From Phaeobacter bryozoorum (GTDB lineage Bacteria > Pseudomonadota > Alphaproteobacteria > Rhodobacterales > Rhodobacteraceae): 64,000 bases of DNA. The DNA lies in NCBI RefSeq assembly GCF_041893525.1, contig NZ_CP169070.1, one strand, 5' to 3'. Below, piece after piece: positions 35,837 through 44,087 of this stretch. The number at the start of each line of letters is the position of its first letter. Position 1 is the stretch's first letter. A program made the translations under genes and the position numbers. The notes below the pieces were generated by a model, which did not search any database, was not told where the DNA came from, and saw only the letters and a list, made by a program, of their open reading frames with translations.

Positions 35837-36128
35837 ACTCCGCCTTGGGGTCGCCGGATCACAACCCGCGGCCCATAACAGGCCGCCCCAGCCCCGATGT
35901 CACAATAAGGTTGCCCTTAAGACCATAATTAACGGGGTGTTTGTCTTTGTTTTGTCCCAATTTTGTCCTTAATGCAGCCGCCGCACGCAGGCCGGGCCGA
36001 TCAGGTGTCAGCCCGTGTGTAGCCAGCCCGCGGAAGAAGAGTCAATGCAACCGCAGGGATTGGTCTGTAATGCCTTTGTTAGAGCCTGAATTTATGAACC
36101 CCAAGCGCGCAGCTGGCCAGGAACAGGT
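35837..36128. other. Intergenic region with an AT-rich core
   Basis: These 292 bases hold no gene I can support. The stretch 35910-35975 is markedly AT-rich with repeated TTTTGTCC-like words on the + strand and probably carries the leftward promoter of the 34895-35836 gene. The stretch 36055-36128 has no coding look. Confidence 0.4.
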
Positions 36129-38120
36129 CTAGCCGACAAGCTGCTTCGGCGCGGCGCCACCCTTCGCGAGGGGGCGAGGAAAACTCACCTCAAAGACCGC
36201 ACCACGAGGCTGGGCCGCCGAAACCTGCACGGTTCCGCCCCAGCTCTCCACGGTTTTCTTGATAAACGCCAGCCCCAGCCCGCTGCCTTCGGTCGAGGAG
36301 GACAGCCGGTGGAACGGGGCAAAGATCCGCTCGCGGTGTTCCTCCGGGATGCCCGGGCCATCGTCGCGCACCGAGATCGTCACCGCATCGGGACCGGTTT
36401 TCGCGCTCAGCACCACATGGCCGCGTTCCCGGTCGTGATGCTGAAAGGCGTTGGCGATCAGGTTGCGCATCACCATGTCAAAGGCGATCGGATTGACCTG
36501 TAGTTCCGGCATCCCCGCTTCGATGATCACCTCGAAACCGGCGCGCGGTCCGGCCAGTTCCAGCACCTCATGCAGGCGCTGCGATGGCTCGATCACCTCC
36601 GCCTGATGGCTCTCGCTATGGGTGGTGGAATAGACCAGCAGATCCTGCACCAGCTGCATCATCCGCTGCGACAGGCGTTCCATTTCAACCCAGTTGGAGC
36701 GGACGCCGTCGGGCAGATCTATCCCGGCTTCCTGCATGTCCTCGGCCACGAAATCAATCAGGTTGAGCAGGCTGAACAAAGGCGCCTTCAGATCATGTGC
36801 CGCAATGGCGGAGAAGGTGCGCAGATCCTCATTGACCACCTCCAGCGACCGGGCCTGCGCGGCAATCAGATCCTGCTGTTCCTGCAAGCGGGTCACATCC
36901 ACCCGCAGGGAGGCAAAATGCCGGGGCCCCAGCTTGACATCACGGGCCTGAAACACCCGGCCATCCGTCGCGCGCACTGTCCGTGGCTCGGATCTTCCGC
37001 GCTGCAGATCCTCAACAATCTGATCAACAAGGGATACAATCTGCGCATCGGTGTAGGGGTTTTCGATGGTGCCATCCATATAGGATTTAATGATCATCTG
37101 CTGCATCGTCGCGCCCTTTTTCAGGGCCGCCACCATGCCGGGAAAGATCAGTTCAAACCCATGGTTCCAATGCACCGCCCGCAGGTTGTGATCATAGATC
37201 ACGATGGCCGCAGCCACCTCATCCAGCGCCTCAACCAGCAGTTGGTCGCCAGCGCGATCCCTCAGCAACTTATTGGATTTGTTGCGATAATAATGGAACC
37301 AATAGCCCAGCGTCAGGATGACCGCCACCAGAACGGCACCGATCAGCAGGCCCCAGCGCACCAGAATATTGTCCCAGATCGTGCGCGACTGGCCAAACCA
37401 TTTCTTGTCCAGATCGCGCAGCAAGTTGGCGTCAACACTTGCGGCGATGGCGGCGTCCAGCTCATCGCGCAGCGCCTCCTGCCCCGGCGCCACCAGGAAC
37501 CCATAGGGGCTGCTGACCAGCGGCGGTGACAGCACCCGGACATGGTCGTCAACCTCAGCCATACGCAGCCGCCGCAGGAAACTGTTGTGGCCTGACACCA
37601 CCACATCAATCTCACCGGTCAGAAACGGCAGGATCTGGGTGTCCATCGAGGCAAATTCGACCATCTCGGTGAAGGGGATCTGGCGGGCACCGTCAACGGC
37701 GAAACTGCCGCTGACCACGCCGATATCCATTCCAGCGAGATCATCCAGCTCGTAGATCTGATCGCTCTTGCGGACAAAGGCCCGCATCTCAAACGATCCA
37801 AGCGTGCGCGTGGCCAGCCCGGCGCTCAAACGCTCCGGCGTCAGCGCCAGAAGCGATGTCACATCCGCCCGGCCCAGACGCAGCTCATCCAGCATACCGG
37901 CCGGGTTTGTGTTGGGCTGAAACACGACCTCCCGCCCCGCCGCGCTGGCGATATGCCGCATCAGGTCGATCGACACGCCCTTTGGATATCCGTCAATATC
38001 GGTAAAGGAATAGGGCGGGTATTCCTCATAGGTCATCCGGATCGGTTCGGCCTGCCCCATGCTGGCCAAAGTCGGAACACCGACGAGAGCAAAGAACAGC
38101 AATACCGCCAGGCGCCGCAT
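36129..38120 (-). CDS. Sensor histidine kinase with periplasmic solute-binding domain (BvgS-like)
   Basis: This is an inner-membrane sensor. From ATG 38120 the protein has 663 residues. It has a signal peptide (RLAVLLFFALVGVPTLASM), a SBP_bac_3 domain (about 25-245, with RMTYEEYPPYSFTDIDGYPKG), a membrane helix (WGLLIGAVLVAVILTLGYWF) and a PAS-like domain near 290-420. A HisKA domain with AAHDLKAPL (phospho-His) and a HATPase domain with NLIANAFQHHDRE and DDGPGIPEEH complete it. The upstream TTG (38144) is a poorer start. No response regulator gene is adjacent, so this is an orphan kinase. It probably senses a small periplasmic ligand such as an amino acid (family inference). Confidence 0.9.
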   Translation of the reverse strand: MRRLAVLLFFALVGVPTLASMGQAEPIRMTYEEYPPYSFTDIDGYPKGVSIDLMRHIASAAGREVVFQPNTNPAGMLDELRLGRADVTSLLALTPERLSAGLATRTLGSFEMRAFVRKSDQIYELDDLAGMDIGVVSGSFAVDGARQIPFTEMVEFASMDTQILPFLTGEIDVVVSGHNSFLRRLRMAEVDDHVRVLSPPLVSSPYGFLVAPGQEALRDELDAAIAASVDANLLRDLDKKWFGQSRTIWDNILVRWGLLIGAVLVAVILTLGYWFHYYRNKSNKLLRDRAGDQLLVEALDEVAAAIVIYDHNLRAVHWNHGFELIFPGMVAALKKGATMQQMIIKSYMDGTIENPYTDAQIVSLVDQIVEDLQRGRSEPRTVRATDGRVFQARDVKLGPRHFASLRVDVTRLQEQQDLIAAQARSLEVVNEDLRTFSAIAAHDLKAPLFSLLNLIDFVAEDMQEAGIDLPDGVRSNWVEMERLSQRMMQLVQDLLVYSTTHSESHQAEVIEPSQRLHEVLELAGPRAGFEVIIEAGMPELQVNPIAFDMVMRNLIANAFQHHDRERGHVVLSAKTGPDAVTISVRDDGPGIPEEHRERIFAPFHRLSSSTEGSGLGLAFIKKTVESWGGTVQVSAAQPRGAVFEVSFPRPLAKGGAAPKQLVG

Positions 38121-38326
38121 CGTGAATGTAAATAGTACCTGCAAGTGCCGTCCCGCTGTGCATACCCCTCAAGCCACCCATCTGGCCAAAAATGTCTGAA
38201 CCTATCGTTAAAACGGGACGGTACCTACAGTTTTACCCATTAATCCCCGTAAAAAGCACCCCAGCCGCCGAGGTCGACAGCTGGGGCGAACAGAACAGAC
38301 GGGTGAGCGGCCATTCCGGGCAGCCC

Positions 38327-39409
38327 TCAGTCCAGGGTATCCTCGATCAATGCCAGCAAAGCCTCCACCTGCGCGGGGTCGAGGCTGCGGCCCTTGAGGT
38401 CGATTCGCACCGCCGTCGGCGCCACCTCAGCCGACAGGTCCCCTCCCGATTGCAGCCGCCGCGCGGCCAGCCGGGTGACCTGCCGGGGGCGTCCGCCACG
38501 CGGCTTGGCCTCCGCCACCGGGTCCATATCCGACAGCGCGGTTTCCAGAAGCCGCCATTCCGCCCGCTCATCCGCCGGATCCGCCCCGGCCAGCGCGGCA
38601 CGCAGGGCACCCTGCCCGCCCGACCGCAGCGCCGCCGCCAGTTTCAGCCCGGCCTTCTCCGACAGCGCATTGGGATAGCGCAGCAGATCGCCCAGCCCCT
38701 CATGCACGGCGGCAAAGCTGCGCACCTTGGAGCGTTTCGCCTTTGACGCCGCCGCAAACAGCGCCTCAACCGCCGCCTCAACCGAGGCAAACACCCCCTG
38801 CCCCGCCACCAGCACCGCAATGCGCCCGCGTTCATAGGGCGTCAGATTGGCGCGCAGCTCGTTTTCCTCGATCATCGCCACATAGGCGCCCGCACTGTCC
38901 GCGCCTCGCCGCAGAAACGCGGGGATCTCGGCAAACCCGTCTTCGCTCCGGTTCAGCCGTGCATAGGCTTCCAGACGGCGAAAGCCCGACACCAGACCAA
39001 AGCCATCGTCCAGCGCGATCACCTCAACCGGGCTGCGCAGACCATGGGCGCGGATAGAACTGATCAGCTCGTCCAGCTCCTCCTCGTCGATCTGCATCCG
39101 GTCGCGGCGCAGATAGTCGCGGTCAATCTCTGCCAGCGGAATGCGCAGCACGGTTTCCCCGGCAGTCTCAGCCGCGCGCCAGCGTTCGGCGTCTGCCTTG
39201 TCGCGGGCCATCTCGACCCGGTCCGCCACCGCCGCCATCCCGCGCAGCTGTGCCGCCTCGGCCGAGACCTTGGCAATCGGCGGCGCGCTGGCCGGGACGC
39301 CACCGGGCGCCGGGTCAAAGGGGTTGATGCCGGGTTTCGCGGCGAAACCTTCCTCGATGGCTTCGATTTCGGACGCGTCGGGGGCGCTCAGCCGTCTGCG
39401 TTTTGCCAT
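38327..39409 (-). CDS. parB: Plasmid partition protein ParB
   Basis: ParB is the centromere-binding and CTP-dependent partner of ParA. The 360-residue product begins MAKRRRLSAPDASE. A ParB-type nuclease-fold segment (residues about 85-170, with LRIPLAEIDRDYLRRD and GLRSPVEVIALDDGFGLVSGFRRLEAY) is followed by a helix-turn-helix region near ELRANLTPYERGRIAVLVAGQ. The C-terminal 60 residues (GGRPRQVTRLAAR...LLALIEDTLD) resemble the RepB dimerisation part. It is separated from parA by a single base and surely shares its transcript. A longer frame to 39556 lies inside parA and is rejected. Confidence 0.9.
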   Translation of the reverse strand: MAKRRRLSAPDASEIEAIEEGFAAKPGINPFDPAPGGVPASAPPIAKVSAEAAQLRGMAAVADRVEMARDKADAERWRAAETAGETVLRIPLAEIDRDYLRRDRMQIDEEELDELISSIRAHGLRSPVEVIALDDGFGLVSGFRRLEAYARLNRSEDGFAEIPAFLRRGADSAGAYVAMIEENELRANLTPYERGRIAVLVAGQGVFASVEAAVEALFAAASKAKRSKVRSFAAVHEGLGDLLRYPNALSEKAGLKLAAALRSGGQGALRAALAGADPADERAEWRLLETALSDMDPVAEAKPRGGRPRQVTRLAARRLQSGGDLSAEVAPTAVRIDLKGRSLDPAQVEALLALIEDTLD

Positions 39410-39410
39410 G

Positions 39411-40781
39411 TTACTCCGCCTCTTCCATCTGGGTGTCACGCCACCAGCTGCCGATGAGCAGCTCCTTGAACTCCGCATAGGTCCGATCAAAGGTTTCGCG
39501 ACCGCGTACATAGGTATCGCGGTTGAAGTCGCGATAGTCTGCTTCGTAGATCCCATTCACCTGTTCTCCCGCCTGCCCAACAAGGGCGGTGACATCCTGA
39601 CGGTAGGCGTTCATGAAATCTCCGAAATAGGCTTGGATCACATTCGCCATGTCCGTCTGCTGACTGGCGTCAAAGCGCGTGATCAGCGCCCTTACTACGT
39701 CCCATTCAAATTTAATTTCCGGCAAACCCGCCGCGCGCTGTGCCATATTCTCGCCCTCCTCGATGGAGGCGAAGGTGGAATAGAGCATGTCGAAAAACCG
39801 CCCCGTAGAGTCGAACTCCAGAAACGATGCCCCCAGCGGCACCAGCAGGATATCCGCCGCCGCCAGCGCGTTGATGGTCAGATAGCCAAGCGCCGGAGGT
39901 GTATCGAGGAAGACGATATCGTAATCGTCCAGAATGCCCTCCTGCTCGAGGAAGTTGCTCAGCGCATCCCACAGCGGCCAGCTGCGCAGCCCCATGCGCC
40001 AGACCGGAATCTGGAATTCCGCCCAATACAGGTTCAGCTGCGCGCCGATCAGATCAATATTCGACCAATGGGTTTTCTGGATGACGTTTCGCGACGAAAC
40101 CCGCAGCGCCTCGTTCAATGTCTCATCCAGCGGCAGTTCCGGCTCTCCGGCGGCGGCGCGCACGGCGTTTTCCGCAACCACGGATTTGGCGTAATCCTTG
40201 GCGATCAGCGGAAAGACGGTGGACCATTCGTCCTCAACCTTGCCGCCAAGGATTGAGGTCATCGACCCCTGGCTGTCCAGATCAATGACCAGCACCTTGT
40301 AGCCATCCAGCGCAGCCGACATCGCCAGATGCGCCGCCGTCGAGGTCTTGCCAACGCCGCCTTTGAAATTGGCTACCGCCGTCACCTTGGCCGGCACGCC
40401 CTTGGGCCGGTAGGGCAGATATTCCTTGGTCGAGATCCCTTCGGAGGCAAAATGCCGCCGCAGCGCCAGCACCTCCTCCAGAGTGAACCATTTGGAGCCG
40501 CCTTCACCCTCGCCCTGCGGCAGGTCGGGGTGGTTCTTCAACACCCGGCGCAGATGCTGTGGCGCGACCGGGATCAGATAGCGGGTGATCTCCCAGGTGG
40601 AGAATTTACGCAGCCGTTTTTCGCCGTCGGGCGCATAGCCGCGCCGGGCCAGATCCTCGCGCCCTTTGGTGCACATGGCGGCGGCCTTGGCGAACCGTGT
40701 GGTCTGGATCGGATCCGGCAGTTTGGCGGCGGCCTGTTTGGGATCCAGATTGAAATACGGGGGCAGGGGAGGCGATGTCAT
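39411..40781 (-). CDS. parA: Plasmid partition ATPase ParA
   Basis: This Walker-type ATPase positions plasmid copies. The 456-residue product has an N-terminal DNA-binding extension (about 1-120, MerR-like HTH with FSTWEITRYLIPVAPQHLRR), typical of type Ia ParA proteins that also repress their own operon. The ATPase core follows, with deviant Walker A NFKGGVGKTSTAAHLA, DLDSQGSMTSILGG and the FLDTPPALGYLTINAL motif. It is the first gene of the leftward parAB operon. It is divergent from the initiator gene, with the iteron-bearing origin between. Confidence 0.94.
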   Translation of the reverse strand: MTSPPLPPYFNLDPKQAAAKLPDPIQTTRFAKAAAMCTKGREDLARRGYAPDGEKRLRKFSTWEITRYLIPVAPQHLRRVLKNHPDLPQGEGEGGSKWFTLEEVLALRRHFASEGISTKEYLPYRPKGVPAKVTAVANFKGGVGKTSTAAHLAMSAALDGYKVLVIDLDSQGSMTSILGGKVEDEWSTVFPLIAKDYAKSVVAENAVRAAAGEPELPLDETLNEALRVSSRNVIQKTHWSNIDLIGAQLNLYWAEFQIPVWRMGLRSWPLWDALSNFLEQEGILDDYDIVFLDTPPALGYLTINALAAADILLVPLGASFLEFDSTGRFFDMLYSTFASIEEGENMAQRAAGLPEIKFEWDVVRALITRFDASQQTDMANVIQAYFGDFMNAYRQDVTALVGQAGEQVNGIYEADYRDFNRDTYVRGRETFDRTYAEFKELLIGSWWRDTQMEEAE

Positions 40782-41077
40782 GTTGCGGCTCGATCTCGGT
40801 GCATGTGGATGCGTGTTATCGCGCGTGTTTTCTATTTGCGCTTATATGCCAGAGAATAGGGAACATCTTGCAGGCTGCCTAGGTCATATGGACCCGCAAG
40901 GGCAATTTTTGCAGGTGCTTCAATTCACCTCCGCCCGGTTTCGCCGCGAAACGTTCGGCTTTTCCTTGGAAAACTCAAAAATAGATGACAGCTAAACGTT
41001 TATATTTTTTAGAATCTTTAAAGTCTTTGGTTCCGGTTTAACATTCAATTACAGTCAGTTACCCCAGTTTGGGGACC

Positions 41078-41165
41078 CGCATCCGGTACAAGAGGCACCT
41101 GGACACGGGATGAAAGGCACCCGTATGCGGGATAACAGGCGCCTGAAAGCGGGGCAAAAGGCGCC
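41078..41165 (+). repeat. Four tandem 22-bp iterons (initiator-binding sites)
   Basis: Units are 41078-41099, 41100-41121, 41122-41143 and 41144-41165. Each ends in AGGCACC or AGGCGCC, and these words recur at exact 22-bp steps (41093, 41115, 41137, 41159). The inner part follows the consensus CGGGATAAAAGGCRCC. Two helical turns per unit suits binding of Rep_3-type initiators on one face of DNA. Confidence 0.85.
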
Positions 41166-41254
41166 GATTCTCAGGATGGCGCTGCACATCGGCAGTCCGG
41201 TGTCAGAGGTGTTGCCAGCCCGATGCTAGACCGAATGACAGCCATAAAACAGAG

Positions 41255-41384
41255 CCTGTTGCGCCATTTTTGACACTGATTGGCGGAAATTCCTGTTGCG
41301 CCCCCAGCGCGCGCTCTGGGCCTCTGCGGCGCAACGGTGGGTCGGATCATGCGATCATGGGGCATCGCCGCGATTCGCAACAGG
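41255..41384. repeat. Second repeat family near the origin (CCTGTTGCG / CGCAACAGG)
   Basis: CCTGTTGCGCC occurs twice in direct orientation (41255-41265 and 41292-41302). Inverted partial copies follow as GGCGCAAC (41328-41335) and GCAACAGG (41377-41384). GATCATG is also repeated directly near 41346-41360. These could be sites for ParB or for initiator autoregulation; the sequence does not say which. Confidence 0.55.
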
Positions 41385-41487
41385 GCGTCATTTGCCACGA
41401 TTGATCCCGTGAACGGGTCCCTTTCGGCGTGGCGGTGGCCGCTGCCCGGAACCGGTGCCAAAGACAAATGTCGGCCGACCCAATAAC

Positions 41488-41525
41488 AAAGGAACCCATG
41501 TGCGGTTGTCGCATAGGTTCCTTTT
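41488..41525 (+). terminator. Strong hairpin with T-run just before the rep start
   Basis: AAAGGAACC (41488-41496) pairs with GGTTCCTTT (41516-41524) and inner bases ATGTGCG/CGCAT extend the stem. TTTT follows. Ten bases later is the first candidate start codon of the initiator gene, so it may attenuate or control rep expression rather than end another gene. Confidence 0.6.
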
Positions 41526-41535
41526 GTGGCAGGGT

Positions 41536-42852
41536 ATGGCGCAATTGAGGCCCATGATGACAGGCAGTGATTCCATGGCAGAGCCCGGCTTTGACACAGA
41601 GCGGCTGACCGGCGCGTTGACCCGCGAAACGGTCAAGAAGAATGTCGCCGCGATCCATATCAGCGGCAAGCTGACGCTGTTGCAGCGCAAGCTGTCGAAT
41701 GTGCTGCTGCTCAATGCCTATGACACGCTGACCTCGGCGCGCAGCCATACCATCGACGCGCGCACCTTGGCGATGATGGTGGGGTATAATTCCAACGATA
41801 TCGACAGTCTGCGCGCCAGCCTGCGGGCGCTGGCCGAAACCGTTGCCGAATGGGACATGCTGGACGAACAGGGCCATCAGGAATGGGGCGTCTCCTCACT
41901 GCTCAGCTTTGCCAAGCTGAAGAATGGGATCTGCGAATATGCCTATTCGCCGGAGCTGGCCAAGAAACTGCACGACCCCAAGATCTTTGCCCTGATCAAC
42001 GTCAAGATTTAGCGCAATTTCAGCTCCGGTCACGGGCTGGCGCTTTATGAAAACTGCTATCGTTTTGTGCGCACCGGATCGACCGGCTGGTGGGGGCTCG
42101 ATATCTTTCGCAAGCTGATGGGGGTGGATGGCTCCGCCTATTACGAGAGTTTCAAACATCTCAACGCCAAGATCATCAAACCGGCGGTGGCCGAGGTCAA
42201 TAAATCCTCCGACATCATCATCGAGCCGCAGACCCGCAAGAAAGGCCGCGCGGTCAGCGAAATCCGTTTCCTGATCCGTGAAAATCCGCAGATGGCGATG
42301 TTCCAGATCGACGACAGCGACGGGCTGCGCCAGCAACCGGTCTATAGGGCGCTGCGCGGGCAGGGCGTGTCGGACCGTCTGGCGCGGCAGTGGATCACCG
42401 AACACGGGCCGGATTACGTTCAGCAGAAACTGGATTACGTGGCCGGGCAGGGGGCGGTGAAATCGCGGCTTGGCTATCTGCGTGCGGCGATTGACGGCGA
42501 TTACAGCGCGACACCAGAGGCCGGAACCCCGCCGCCGATCACAGCCGAGGAGGAGGCCCGCATCCGCGAGGCCCGTCTGGCACGCGAGGCGGAGGCCGCC
42601 GCAGAGGCCGCCGCCTTTGACGCCCGCGCCGCAGCCCGCCGGGACCGGGCGCGGCATCTGGAAACTGTCGAGGCGCTGGTTTCGCGGCGAAACCCGACCC
42701 AGCGTGACGCAGACAAACGGCTGTTCCTGTCGCGGCTGGAGAGCGATCTGGACCGCGAGCATTTCCGTCAGCATGGCTGGCGCTCGGCGCTCAATGCTGC
42801 GGCCATCATCGCCTTCTGGCGTGAGCTGGAGCCGGAGGCCTTCGACAGCTAG
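41536..42852 (+). pseudogene. Rep_3-type plasmid replication initiator interrupted by an in-frame TAG
   Basis: The reading frame encodes a two-winged-helix initiator of the Rep_3/RepB superfamily of about 430 codons. The N-terminal part has SGKLTLLQRKLSNVLLLNAY, and the part after the stop has SSGHGLALYENCYRF then WWGLDIFRKLMGV. The codon at 42010-42012 is TAG, in the context N-V-K-I-stop-R-N-F. Family members usually have Gln here, so CAG to TAG is likely. The frame is otherwise intact before and after, with no shift, and the 3' part keeps normal codon use with an Ala/Glu/Arg-rich helix near its end. Start choices are ATG 41536, 41554, 41557 (GAGG upstream) and 41575. It may be a true pseudogene, a split two-piece initiator, an amber-suppressed gene or a base-call error. 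Confidence 0.85.
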
Positions 42853-42909
42853 CGCGGTCCCGGCAGGGGGCGCAAGGGAACCAACAGCGGTCTGCCGCGT
42901 TGGTCCGGC

Positions 42910-43107
42910 ATGGTCTATTTTCTATTCAACCCCTTTGCGCTGAGCCTGCTGCGGACGCTGCTGGCGGTCCTGCTGTCGGGTCTTGCCGCCCTGATCCTGC
43001 TGTCGATGCTGACCCAACCGGCCCGCGCGGGCGGAGCGCAGGCGCTGGATCCTGCACCGGTCGGATCTGTCGCGCCGTTTGTTCGACCCGCCGCACCGGG
43101 GTCGTGA
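42910..43107 (+). CDS. Possible small membrane peptide (uncertain)
   Basis: This 65-codon frame starts MVYFLFNPFALSLL and has one strongly hydrophobic segment (about residues 3-35) then a Pro/Ala-rich tail. It lies in the 314-bp gap between rep and the DUF1206 gene. No ribosome site precedes the ATG, so it may be chance. The rest of the gap shows nothing else. Confidence 0.3.
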   Translation: MVYFLFNPFALSLLRTLLAVLLSGLAALILLSMLTQPARAGGAQALDPAPVGSVAPFVRPAAPGS

Positions 43108-43166
43108 CCGCCCGCTGTCATTTTTCACCTGCCATGCCGCAGGCACCATAGTCAGGAACCCTCGCC

Positions 43167-44009
43167 ATGTCCGCAGACCGCACCACCGATCATTCCGCCC
43201 GTGATTTCGCCTGGGCCGTGCCGATCATGCGGGCGGGCTACGCCGGGCGCGGGCTGGTCTACCTGCTGGTTGCGGGGCTGTCGCTCTGGTCGATCCTAAA
43301 TGGCGGAGAGGCGGAGGGCACCGCCGAGACGATGCAGCGGTTTCGCAGCGGCTGGGGCATCGCGGTGCTGCTGGTGATCGCGCTGGCGATGCTGGCCTAT
43401 GCCATCTGGAGGGCCGTGGACGGGATCTGGGATCTTGAAGATTATGGCAGCGACCTCAAAGGAGTGGTGGCAAGGGCCGGGATGATCATCACCGGTTTGG
43501 TGCATCTGGGGCTGGCCGCGCTTGCCATCATTGTTGCGGTTGGGGTCAGCCGGGGCGGTGGCGACACTGGCGTCGTACAGCAGCTGTTTGCCTCTCCGAT
43601 GGGTCAGCTGGCGGCGGGGATCATCGGGGTGATCACCATCGCCGTCGGCTTCTACTATCTGCACAAGGCCTGGACGCAGGGCTACCTTGACCACCTACAG
43701 GGCAACCCGGTCACCCGCCATCTGAACATGGCGCTGCGCATCGGGCTGGCCGGGCAGGGGGTTGCAGTGGGCATCATCGGCCTGCTGATCGTACAGGCCG
43801 CCACCTATTCCTCCCGCAGCGAGGCGGGTGGTCTGGGGTCGGCCTTTGACTGGCTGCAATCCAAAGCCTATGGTCAGGCGCTGGTGATTGCCCTCTGCCT
43901 TGGTCTTCTGGGGTTTGGCCTGTTCTGCTTTGTCAACGCGCGCTACCGGATCGTGCCACGGGCCGATGCCTCCGGCACGCCGTCGCTGCGGCAATTGCTG
44001 AACGGCTGA
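43167..44009 (+). CDS. DUF1206 family membrane protein
   Basis: The 280-residue integral membrane protein has about six helices arranged as three similar pairs, each starting with a MRAGYAGRGLVYLLVAG-like, ARAGMIITGLVHLGLAAL-like or ALRIGLAGQGVAVGIIGLL-like segment. This is the internal repeat of DUF1206. The biochemical role is unknown. Single-gene unit, with no obvious partner on either side. Confidence 0.85.
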   Translation: MSADRTTDHSARDFAWAVPIMRAGYAGRGLVYLLVAGLSLWSILNGGEAEGTAETMQRFRSGWGIAVLLVIALAMLAYAIWRAVDGIWDLEDYGSDLKGVVARAGMIITGLVHLGLAALAIIVAVGVSRGGGDTGVVQQLFASPMGQLAAGIIGVITIAVGFYYLHKAWTQGYLDHLQGNPVTRHLNMALRIGLAGQGVAVGIIGLLIVQAATYSSRSEAGGLGSAFDWLQSKAYGQALVIALCLGLLGFGLFCFVNARYRIVPRADASGTPSLRQLLNG

Positions 44010-44087
44010 GGCGGTTCCCCGACCAAGCGATCAGGCGACCGCACCACACCGGCGCGTGCCTCTCGGCGCAGGGGCGGAGCCGGGAGG

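Larger units (their letters stand above)
40782..41535. other. Replication origin and regulatory region between parA and rep
   Basis: This 754-bp gap holds no gene. From left to right it has a GCGTGTT direct repeat (40811, 40823), GGTC-ATATG-GACC (40882-40894), an AT-rich stretch of about 90 bases near 40970-41060 (candidate unwinding element), and four 22-bp iterons. These are followed by a second repeat family and a strong hairpin next to the initiator start. The layout matches iteron-type plasmid origins. Confidence 0.8.

Noticed and set aside
36055..36128. Possible insertion-sequence remnant downstream of the sensor kinase gene
   Set aside because: There is no terminal inverted repeat, target duplication or transposase fragment. 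Only a change in base composition was seen.
38145..38224. Inverted GTGCCGTCCCG / CGGGACGGTAC and repeated GTACCTRCA words upstream of the sensor kinase
   Set aside because: Arms are imperfect and 58 bases apart. This could be chance in GC-rich DNA, and no regulator is evident.
40811..40894. GCGTGTT direct repeat and GGTC-ATATG-GACC dyad as a parS centromere
   Set aside because: The repeats are short and I know no matching parS consensus for this ParB type. They are noted in the origin region but not called as a site.
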